Shown: positions 54,813 to 61,599 of the stretch, in pieces
Position numbering within the stretch: position 1 is the stretch's first letter
Layout: every line of letters begins with the position of its first letter
Assembly: GCF_001205715.1 (NCBI RefSeq)
Contig: NZ_AQQZ01000002.1
Coordinates: 553,501 to 617,500, forward strand
Length of the DNA: 64,000 bases
Reading direction: 5' to 3'
Origin: Pseudaestuariivita atlantica
GTDB lineage: Bacteria > Pseudomonadota > Alphaproteobacteria > Rhodobacterales > Rhodobacteraceae
Translations under genes and position numbers: made by a program
Notes under the pieces: generated by a model
Seen by the model: only the letters and a program-made list of their open reading frames with translations
Told to the model about the DNA's origin: nothing
Databases searched by the model: none

Positions 54813-55577
54813 TTATGCCGCGACCTGGGTTTCGCCCAGATACGCTTCGCGCACCTTGGGGTGGCCCTTGATGTTGTCCGGCGTGTCTTCGACCAGCGGA
54901 GTGCCTTGCGCCAGCACCGTGATGCGCTGCGCGAGCGAGAAGACGACGTGCATGTCGTGTTCGATGATCGCGATGGTGATGTCGCGCGTGTCGCTGATCT
55001 CTTTCAGCAGGTCGATCGTGTTGTTGGTGTCGGCCCGCGCCATGCCCGCCGTCGGTTCGTCCAGCAGCAGCAGGCGCGGTTCCTGTGCGAGACACATGCC
55101 GATTTCCAACCGGCGCTTGTCACCCCGGCTGAGCGCCGCGGCGTGCTCCTCGCGCTTGTCGATCATGTTCATGTCGATCAGCATCTGCTCGGCCCGGTCC
55201 TGCACGTCGCGTTGCGACGCGACGGACCCGTACGCGTTCAGTTCGAAGGACCCGTCACGCTTGGCGAAGCAGGGGATCAGCATGTTTTCCATCACGCTCA
55301 GATCGCCGAAGATCTCGGGCGTCTGGAACACGCGGCTGACGCCCATCTGGTTGATCTCGTGCGGCTTGCGACCCAGAAGCGACTGGCCCTCGAACAGCAC
55401 CGAACCGGTATCGGGGATCAGCTTGCCGACGAAGCAGTTGAGCAGCGTGGACTTGCCGGCACCGTTGGGGCCGATGATGGCGTGAACCGAGTTTTCCTTG
55501 ACCGAGAGGTTCACGTTCGAGAGCGCCTGCAGCCCGCCGAAGCGTTTGCCGACATCCTTGACTTCGAGAATACCCAT
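54813..55577 (-). CDS. livG: Liv-type ABC transporter ATP-binding protein
   Basis: 254 residues. Walker A IIGPNGAGKSTLLN, signature LSRGDKRRLEIGMCLA and Walker B LLLLDEPTAGMARAD. The signature reads LSRGDKRR rather than LSGGQ, which is seen in a subgroup of Liv/urea-type LivG (UrtD-like) proteins. Partner of LivF. 12 bases separate it from livM. Confidence 0.92.
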   Translation of the reverse strand: MGILEVKDVGKRFGGLQALSNVNLSVKENSVHAIIGPNGAGKSTLLNCFVGKLIPDTGSVLFEGQSLLGRKPHEINQMGVSRVFQTPEIFGDLSVMENMLIPCFAKRDGSFELNAYGSVASQRDVQDRAEQMLIDMNMIDKREEHAAALSRGDKRRLEIGMCLAQEPRLLLLDEPTAGMARADTNNTIDLLKEISDTRDITIAIIEHDMHVVFSLAQRITVLAQGTPLVEDTPDNIKGHPKVREAYLGETQVAA

Positions 55578-55589
55578 TGTCCCGGCTCC

Positions 55590-56801
55590 TTATTCTGCGG
55601 CGTTGCGTTGCTTGGCGGCGTCGGGTTCCAGACCCAGCCCCTTGCGGTCACGGCGGCGGAACACGCGTGCGCCCCGCTTGCCCAGTTCGACCAGCCCGCC
55701 GGGCAGGAAGATGATGACCAGCATGAAGATGACGCCCGTGGTGATGTGCCACTGCTTGCCCACGAACATGTTGACCGTGTAGATCAGCACGCTGTCGAGC
55801 CCGTCCGGCGCCCAGGCGAACCAACCCTCGATCACGCCCTTGTTGATCTTGGACAGGATGTTTTCCATGTATTTCAGCAGGCCGGCGCCTAGGACCGGGC
55901 CGATCAGGGTGCCGGCGCCGCCGAGGATGGTCATGATGACGACCTCGCCCGATGCGGTCCAGAACATCCGTTCCGGGCCCACCTGAGTGTCCATCGCGAC
56001 GAGCAGGCCACCGGCGAGCCCGGCATACATGCCCGAGATCACGAAGACGGCCAGCGTGTAGGGTTTGGAGTTCAGGCCGGTATAGTTGACCCGTTGCTGG
56101 TTCGACTTGATCGCGCGCAGCATCATGCCGAAGGGCGAGCGGAAGATGCGGATCGACAGGTAGAACGCGATCAGCATCACGACCGCAGCGACGTAGTAGC
56201 CGGCATTGAAGGTGAAGACCCAGCCTCCGATGGACAGTTCCGTGGACGACGACATCTCCAGCCCGAACAGCCCCGCTCGCGGCGTCACGCCGTCCGCAAG
56301 CGCGGGATCCAGCAGGCGCGGATCGTTGGGTTTGGGCTGCAGGCCGGTTTCACCGCCGGTGATCGGCGTCAGCACCGAGTATGCCAGCGCGTAGGACATC
56401 TGCGCGAAGGCCAGCGTCAGGATCGAGAAGTAGATGCCCGACCGCCGCAGCGAGATGAAGCCCACGACCACCGCGAACAGGCCCGCGATCACGATCGACA
56501 TGATGATGGCCGGGATGACGTTCATCGTCAGCAGCTTCATCATCCAGATCGCGGCGTAGGAGCCCACGCCCAGGAAGGCCGCGTGGCCGAAGGACAGGTA
56601 CCCCGTCAGGCCGAACAGCAGGTTGAAGCCCATGGCGAAGATCCCGAAGATCACGAAGCGCTGCATCAGGTCGGGGTAGCCCGCGTTGAATTGCGCCAGT
56701 GCCGATCCCTCGGGGAAGGGGTTCAGGAGGAAGGGGGCCAGCATCGTCATGATGGCGACGATGATGAGCAGGTTGGTGTCTTTCTTGTTCAATCCGAGCA
56801 T
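55590..56801 (-). CDS. livM: Liv-type ABC transporter permease
   Basis: 403 residues with about ten membrane segments. [18 protein letters not shown] and the [23 protein letters not shown] region (LivM EAA-like) match the HAAT-family second permease. It forms the channel with LivH. A periplasmic insertion of roughly 70 residues (after [15 protein letters not shown]) makes it longer than the average LivM, similar to the urea/amide transporter branch. Confidence 0.92.
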   Translation of the reverse strand: MLGLNKKDTNLLIIVAIMTMLAPFLLNPFPEGSALAQFNAGYPDLMQRFVIFGIFAMGFNLLFGLTGYLSFGHAAFLGVGSYAAIWMMKLLTMNVIPAIIMSIVIAGLFAVVVGFISLRRSGIYFSILTLAFAQMSYALAYSVLTPITGGETGLQPKPNDPRLLDPALADGVTPRAGLFGLEMSSSTELSIGGWVFTFNAGYYVAAVVMLIAFYLSIRIFRSPFGMMLRAIKSNQQRVNYTGLNSKPYTLAVFVISGMYAGLAGGLLVAMDTQVGPERMFWTASGEVVIMTILGGAGTLIGPVLGAGLLKYMENILSKINKGVIEGWFAWAPDGLDSVLIYTVNMFVGKQWHITTGVIFMLVIIFLPGGLVELGKRGARVFRRRDRKGLGLEPDAAKQRNAAE

Positions 56802-56804
56802 GGC

Positions 56805-57836
56805 TTAGTCCTCCATCACGCCCTTGCGGCCAAGCAGCCCGCGGGGGCGCGTCAGCAGCACGATGATGGCTACGAGGTAGATGATGATCTGGTTGAGGCC
56901 GGGCAGCGTGTTCAGGACCGCCTCCATCGAGGCGAAACTTTCCAGCACGCCCAGCAGGAAGCCCGCCAGGACGGCGCCGGGCAGCGATCCCATGCCTCCG
57001 ACCACGACGACGACGAAGCTGAGGACAAGGAAATCCATCCCCATGTGATAGTTCGGCGCGTTGATCGGCCCGTACATGACGCCCGCAAGTCCCGCCACGG
57101 CGGCGGCAAGGCCGAACATCATGGTGAAACGCTTGTCGATGTCGATGCCGAGGATGCCCACGGTTTCACGGTCGGCCATGCCGGCCCGCACGACCATCCC
57201 GAAGGTGGTGAACTGAAGGAAGGCGAACACTGCACCGATCACGACCATCGCGAAGGCGAAGTAGATCAGGCGCCAGTAGGGATAGATGATGACGTTCGGA
57301 TCGATCCCGACAGCCGCGCCGAAGTCGAACGAGCCCTTGAAGGCCTCGGGCATGGGCGTCTGGATCGGGTTCGCACCGAAGAAATACTTGATCAACTCCT
57401 GCAACACGATGGCGAGGCCGAAGGTCACGAGGATCTGGTCGGCGTGGGGACGCTTGTAGAAGTGCTTGATCAGCCCGCGCTCCATCGCGACGCCGACGGC
57501 GATCATCACCGGCACGGCGAGGATCAGCGCCAGAGGCACGGACCAGTCGATGATGAAGGCCCCGACATCAGGGCCGAACCATTCCTGCACATACGGGGTC
57601 TTTACCTTGGCGGGGTTGCCGAGGAAGTCGGTCTTGGTCGGGTCGATCGTCACTTTCGACAGCGACAGGATCTTCTGCAGAGTCACGGCGCAGAAGGCAC
57701 CGATCATGAACAGCGCGCCGTGCGCGAAGTTCACGACGCCCAGCGTGCCGAAGATCAGCGTCAGCCCCAGCGCGATCAGCGCATAGGCCGAGCCTTTGTC
57801 GAGCCCGTTGAGAAATTGAAGAATGATGGCTTCCAT
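56805..57836 (-). CDS. livH: Liv-type ABC transporter permease
   Basis: 343 residues, about eight membrane segments, with LNGLDKGSAYALIALGLTLIFGTLGVVNFAHGALFMIGA and GGMGSLPGAVLAGFLLG typical of LivH when read in separate pieces. The N-terminus from the ATG at 57836 (MEAIILQFLNG) is chosen since AGGTGGGG precedes it; a GTG at 57845 would add three residues. An insert near TKTDFLGNPAKVKTPYV distinguishes it from E. coli LivH. Confidence 0.92.
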   Translation of the reverse strand: MEAIILQFLNGLDKGSAYALIALGLTLIFGTLGVVNFAHGALFMIGAFCAVTLQKILSLSKVTIDPTKTDFLGNPAKVKTPYVQEWFGPDVGAFIIDWSVPLALILAVPVMIAVGVAMERGLIKHFYKRPHADQILVTFGLAIVLQELIKYFFGANPIQTPMPEAFKGSFDFGAAVGIDPNVIIYPYWRLIYFAFAMVVIGAVFAFLQFTTFGMVVRAGMADRETVGILGIDIDKRFTMMFGLAAAVAGLAGVMYGPINAPNYHMGMDFLVLSFVVVVVGGMGSLPGAVLAGFLLGVLESFASMEAVLNTLPGLNQIIIYLVAIIVLLTRPRGLLGRKGVMED

Positions 57837-57927
57837 GGTCCCCACCTGTGGCAGAAGATGCAGCTTTCCGGATTGACGGATGGCTGCCAGATTTTTCGGA
57901 TGAAAAATCGATAGTTAGCGAAAGGTT

Positions 57928-57953
57928 GCAGGGTGGGGGGAGCCCCACCCTGC
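57928..57953 (-). terminator. Hairpin between substrate-binding-protein gene and livH
   Basis: GCAGGGTGGGG (57928-57938), loop GGAG, CCCCACCCTGC (57943-57953): a perfect 11-base stem directly after the binding-protein stop. No long T-run on the minus strand, so partial termination or mRNA-end protection, which raises binding protein above permease level in many ABC operons, is the likely effect. Confidence 0.7.
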
Positions 57954-57961
57954 AGCGTGGT

Positions 57962-59299
57962 TTACGCGCCCGGGTTGCAGGTGCCCAGATCGCCGCCGAA
58001 GATCGCGGGATCGTAGGTGACCTGTGCCGCCGGGGTGACTTCGACGATCTCGAGAAGGTCGAATTCGCTTTCCGGGTTTTCCTTGCCCTTCACGACCAGC
58101 ACGTCCTTGAAGCACTGGTGGTCTTCGGCACGGTACAGCGTCGGGCCGTTGCCCATGCCGTCGAACTCGAAGCCTTCCAGCGCCGCGCCGACTGCGCAGG
58201 GGTTGAACGAACCGGCACGTTCCACGGCATCCGCGTACAGCAGCGCCTGGACATAGCAGGTGTGTGCGGCCTGCGACGGCGGGAAGCCGTACTTGGTGCC
58301 GAACGACTTGACGAACGCCTTCGAGCCTTCGTCCTGCAGCGACCAGTGCCAGTTCGTGGAGCCGAAGATGCCCTTCACGTTCGCACCGGCACCCTTCGCC
58401 ATCAGGCGCGAGTAGAGCGGAACGATGATCTGGAAGTCCTTGCCGTTCACCTGCTTGTCGCGCAGGCCGAACTGGACGGCCGAGGTCAGCGAGTTGACCA
58501 TGTTGCCGCCGTAGTGGTTCAGGACCAGCGTATCGGCGCCCGACTGCAGGACCGGTGCGATGTAGGACGAGAAGTCGGTCTGCGTCAGCGGCGTCTTCAC
58601 CGCGGCAACCGTTTCCCAGCCCATCGCTTCGGTCGAGGTACGGACCGCTTCTTCGGTCGTGTAGCCCCAGTTGTAGTCGGCGGTCAGGTGATAGGCCTTA
58701 CGGTCGGTGCCGTAGTTGGCCGCGAGGATCGGCGCGAGCGCCGCACCCGACATGTAGGAGTTGAAGAAGTGACGGAAGCCGTTCGCCTTCTTGTCCTTGC
58801 CGGTGGTGTCGTTCGAGTGCGTCAGGCCCGCCATGAAGATGACGCCTGCTTCCTGGCAGAGCGCCTGCACGGCCACGGCCACACCCGAGGACGAACCGCC
58901 CGTGATCATCACGGCGCCGTCTTTTTCGATCATCGAACGTGCCGATGCGCGGGCTGCGTCCGACTTGGTCTGCGTGTCGCCGGTGACGTACTCGACTTTC
59001 TTGCCGAGGATACCGTTGCCTTGCAGGGCCTTGGACGAGAAGGTGTTCATCATCCCGCCGTCGCCGCCACCGTTCAGGTGCTCGACCGCGAGTTCGTAGG
59101 CGCGCAGTTCGTCTGCACCCTCGTCGGCGTAGGGGCCGGTTTGCGGCACGTTGAAGCCAAGCGTCACCGTCGAGCCCGTGGGCGCGTTGGTAAAGCCGGC
59201 ATGGCCGTCGGCGAGCAGAAGCTGCGGCGCCGCGAGACCTGCACCGGCGACTGCGCCGGTCTTGATCAGGCCACGACGCGTCAGGTTCAATTTCGTCAT
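57962..59299 (-). CDS. Liv-type ABC transporter substrate-binding protein with Tat signal
   Basis: 445 residues of the periplasmic binding protein family 6 (ANF/LivJ-like). The N-terminus TRRGLIKTGAVAGAGLAA is a twin-arginine signal, so it is likely exported folded. Body motifs include TLGFNVPQTGPYADEGADELR and ITGGSSSGVAVAVQALCQEAGV. The long chain is closer to the amide/urea binding proteins than to LivJ (about 370). Ligand unknown. First gene of the operon livHMGF-acs, divergent from the ScfR regulator. Confidence 0.9.
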   Translation of the reverse strand: MTKLNLTRRGLIKTGAVAGAGLAAPQLLLADGHAGFTNAPTGSTVTLGFNVPQTGPYADEGADELRAYELAVEHLNGGGDGGMMNTFSSKALQGNGILGKKVEYVTGDTQTKSDAARASARSMIEKDGAVMITGGSSSGVAVAVQALCQEAGVIFMAGLTHSNDTTGKDKKANGFRHFFNSYMSGAALAPILAANYGTDRKAYHLTADYNWGYTTEEAVRTSTEAMGWETVAAVKTPLTQTDFSSYIAPVLQSGADTLVLNHYGGNMVNSLTSAVQFGLRDKQVNGKDFQIIVPLYSRLMAKGAGANVKGIFGSTNWHWSLQDEGSKAFVKSFGTKYGFPPSQAAHTCYVQALLYADAVERAGSFNPCAVGAALEGFEFDGMGNGPTLYRAEDHQCFKDVLVVKGKENPESEFDLLEIVEVTPAAQVTYDPAIFGGDLGTCNPGA

Positions 59300-59422
59300 G
59301 GAGTTCCTCCCAGTTGGTTTTTGCAGCCCGCCGCCAAGGCGGCCGACCGCGCACAGCTGTGCAAAGACATTTTCGTCAATTCACACGGGTTCCGGCAACA
59401 AACGACTTGCGTCACTGGCTTT

Positions 59423-59481
59423 TTTTGTAAATTCTCGTATGCGGCGACGCCGCATTTTGTAAAGAAATTTTTCGGCGACGC
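59423..59481. promoter_or_regulatory. Duplicated composite operator in the ABC/scfR control region
   Basis: TTTTGTAAA, spacer of 10, CGGCGACGC (59423-59450) is followed by TTTTGTAAA, spacer of 9, CGGCGACGC (59455-59481). The two composite units are 32 bases apart, start to start (three helical turns). They lie 25 bases before the ScfR gene and inside the 206-base divergent region. ScfR/RamB/PccR regulators bind AT-rich TTTGCAAA-type boxes, so these are good candidates for the site of the adjacent regulator. Confidence 0.55.
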
Positions 59482-59505
59482 AGAAATGTCCTAGATTCAA
59501 GGGAG

Positions 59506-60825
59506 ATGGACGTGGCGGAAAGCAGCCGGACGGGAAGCCGCATCAGGGAGCGCCGGCTGTCCCTCGGAATGCGTCAGGCGGCGCTAGCGCAAACAGTCGG
59601 CATCTCCGCCTCCTACCTCAACCTGATCGAACACAATCGCCGCAGAATCGGGGGTGCCCTACTGAACCGGCTGGCGGATGCCTTGCAGGTGGCGCCGGAA
59701 CTTCTGTTGCAGGGGGCCGAGGCCGCGCTGGTCGAACGCCTTCAGGAAGCCGCGGCCGCCGCGCAGGACGCGCGGCCCGAACGCGACCGGGTAGACGATT
59801 TCACCGGCCGGTTTCCCGGCTGGGCGGCGCTTGTGGCGGAACAATCGGGGCGGATCGCCGGGCTGGAACATGCGCTGGCGCGCCTGAGCGACCGGATGAC
59901 ACACGACCCGCACCTCGCCACCGCCCTGCACGACATGCTGTCGACGATCACCTCGATCCGCTCGACCGCAGCGATCCTCGCCGACACGCAGGACATCACG
60001 CCCGAATGGCGCGCGCGTTTCGACCGCAACATCCACGAAGACAGCCGGCGGTTGTCCGAGGGCAGCCAATCGCTTGTCGCCTACCTCGATACAGCGGGCG
60101 ACGGCACGGCCGACCCCGCCCTGTCGCCGCTCGACGAGGTGGCGCGGATGTTCGACCGGTTGCGCCATCACGTCCCGGTCTTCGAGTCGGGCGGAACGGT
60201 GGATGACGTGCTGGACGGCATGGACCCGCCGCTGGGTCCCGGTGCGGCCTCCATCGCGCGCGGGCGGCTCGAAGAAATAAGAGCGGATGCGCGGGCCTTG
60301 CCGCTGCCGCTGGTGCAGGCCGCGCTCGACCGGCTGGGGTTCGACCCGGTGCGCCTGGCCGAGGCGCTTGACACCGGCGTCGCCCGTCTGCTGCGGCGGC
60401 TTGCGCATCTGCCGCCCGACATGCTGCCGCAACCCGTGGGACTGGTGATCTGCGACGGGGCCGGGGCCTTGCTGCACCGCCGGGAACTCCCCGATTTCCC
60501 GCTGCCGCGCTATGACGCGGCCTGCGCGCTCTGGCCCCTGTTCGACGCGTTGAGCCGGCCCGGCGTGCCGCTGGTGCACCGGCTGCACCTGTCGGGCCGG
60601 GAGGGCGTGCAGTTCGACAGCTACGCGGTGGCGGAACCCGCCGGGCCCGTGGGGTTCGATGCGCCGGCGCGGATCGAGGCGGTGATGCTCTTCACCCCGC
60701 ACGGGGCGGTCGATGGTCCCGCTCGCCCGGTCAGAAGGGTCGGGCCGACCTGCCGGATCTGCGTCGAACATGCGTGTCCCGCGCGCCGCGTTCCGACCCT
60801 TGTCGGCGAAGCCGCGTCCGCCTGA
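59506..60825 (+). CDS. ScfR-family short-chain acyl-CoA-type regulator (HTH, RamB/PccR-like)
   Basis: 439 residues. An N-terminal XRE-type HTH (IRERRLSLGMRQAALAQTVGISASYLNLIEHNRR) is followed by a long helical region and a C-terminal domain ending RVGPTCRICVEHACPARRVP, the cysteine-rich signature of the ScfR family (RamB in Corynebacterium, PccR in Rhodobacter). Members control acetate or propionate genes in response to acyl-CoA. Divergent from the ABC/acs operon across a duplicated motif. The target set is inferred from position. Confidence 0.88.
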   Translation: MDVAESSRTGSRIRERRLSLGMRQAALAQTVGISASYLNLIEHNRRRIGGALLNRLADALQVAPELLLQGAEAALVERLQEAAAAAQDARPERDRVDDFTGRFPGWAALVAEQSGRIAGLEHALARLSDRMTHDPHLATALHDMLSTITSIRSTAAILADTQDITPEWRARFDRNIHEDSRRLSEGSQSLVAYLDTAGDGTADPALSPLDEVARMFDRLRHHVPVFESGGTVDDVLDGMDPPLGPGAASIARGRLEEIRADARALPLPLVQAALDRLGFDPVRLAEALDTGVARLLRRLAHLPPDMLPQPVGLVICDGAGALLHRRELPDFPLPRYDAACALWPLFDALSRPGVPLVHRLHLSGREGVQFDSYAVAEPAGPVGFDAPARIEAVMLFTPHGAVDGPARPVRRVGPTCRICVEHACPARRVPTLVGEAASA

Positions 60826-60828
60826 GCT

Positions 60829-60857
60829 TTGACAGTGCCGGAGTTTGACGTTCTATT
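60829..60857 (+). promoter_or_regulatory. Candidate promoter of the receiver/sensor operon
   Basis: TTGACA at 60829-60834 matches the -35 consensus exactly and, with a 17-base spacer, TCTATT at 60852-60857 is a moderate -10. It lies 47 bases before the receiver gene, directly after the ScfR stop codon, suggesting a separate promoter for the downstream three-gene unit. Confidence 0.45.
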
Positions 60858-60903
60858 ACTGCAAGCCTAGTGGGCGACGTCGTCTTTGGGAGGGGAGGAT
60901 GTC

Positions 60904-61272
60904 ATGAGCCGCCACGTGCTGGTCATCGAGGACGAGCAGAACATCACCGCCGCGATCTCGTTCATCCTGTCGCGGGACGGGTGGGACGTCAGCACCCATG
61001 CCAATGGCGTCGATGCCGTGGACACGGTGCGCACCCGCGCGCCCGACGTGCTGATCCTCGACGCGATGCTGCCGGGGCGTTCGGGATACGACATCCTGCG
61101 CGACCTGCGCGCCGATCCGGGCATGGCCGACCTGCCCGTGCTGATGCTGACGGCGCGGGGGCAGGCCAAGGACCGCGCCCGCGCGCTCGAAGCGGGCGCG
61201 ACGCAGTTCATGACCAAACCCTTCGCGAACGGCGATGTCGTGGATGCGGTGCGGGTCCTCGGCGGCGTCTGA
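60904..61272 (+). CDS. Single-domain response regulator (CheY-like)
   Basis: 122 residues, only a receiver domain. The acidic pocket is E9-D10, the phospho-acceptor D53 (LILDAMLPG), the switch T83 (MLTAR) and K105 (FMTKPF). There is no DNA-binding output domain, so it must signal by protein contact. The ATG at 60904 is selected since AGGGGAGG precedes it at good distance. It is followed by a small membrane protein and a symporter-kinase, its likely partner. Confidence 0.9.
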   Translation: MSRHVLVIEDEQNITAAISFILSRDGWDVSTHANGVDAVDTVRTRAPDVLILDAMLPGRSGYDILRDLRADPGMADLPVLMLTARGQAKDRARALEAGATQFMTKPFANGDVVDAVRVLGGV

Positions 61273-61281
61273 GGCAGGATC

Positions 61282-61599
61282 GTGAGCGCCAACCGCGAAC
61301 CCATCTACCTGCAACGCCGCACCTATCGCCTGCGCCGGATCGTCGATGCCTGCCGGGTGCTGCCGTTTCTCGGCGCGATCCTGTGGCTGATCCCGCTGCT
61401 CTGGCCGCAGGGCGAGGCGGCGGCGCCCGGAACCTCGCGCGCCATCACCTACATGTTCGCGGTCTGGCTGGGCCTGATCGGCATCGGCGCGCTTCTGGCT
61501 TGGCGCGCGCCGGACGAGATCGCCGACGTCACCGACCCGGCGGCCCCGGTTGCGCCGCCCGACCTTGATCCCGACGACGCGGCGGAGGACGCGGCATGA
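61282..61599 (+). CDS. Small two-helix membrane protein
   Basis: 105 residues from GTG at 61282, 9 bases after the receiver gene. Two hydrophobic segments (VLPFLGAILWLIPLLW and AITYMFAVWLGLIGIGALLAW) are separated by a short polar loop, with a basic N-terminus and acidic C-terminal tail. The shape recalls the DUF485/DUF4212 small partners of acetate-type sodium symporters, but there is no clear sequence match. Its stop overlaps the start of the symporter-kinase (ATGA), implying a stoichiometric partner. Confidence 0.72.
   Translation: MSANREPIYLQRRTYRLRRIVDACRVLPFLGAILWLIPLLWPQGEAAAPGTSRAITYMFAVWLGLIGIGALLAWRAPDEIADVTDPAAPVAPPDLDPDDAAEDAA

Noticed and set aside
56094-57914. 606-codon frame opposite livM and livH
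   Set aside because: Hydrophobic permease genes read backwards give a charged His/Asp/Arg-rich product; no motif or start signal.
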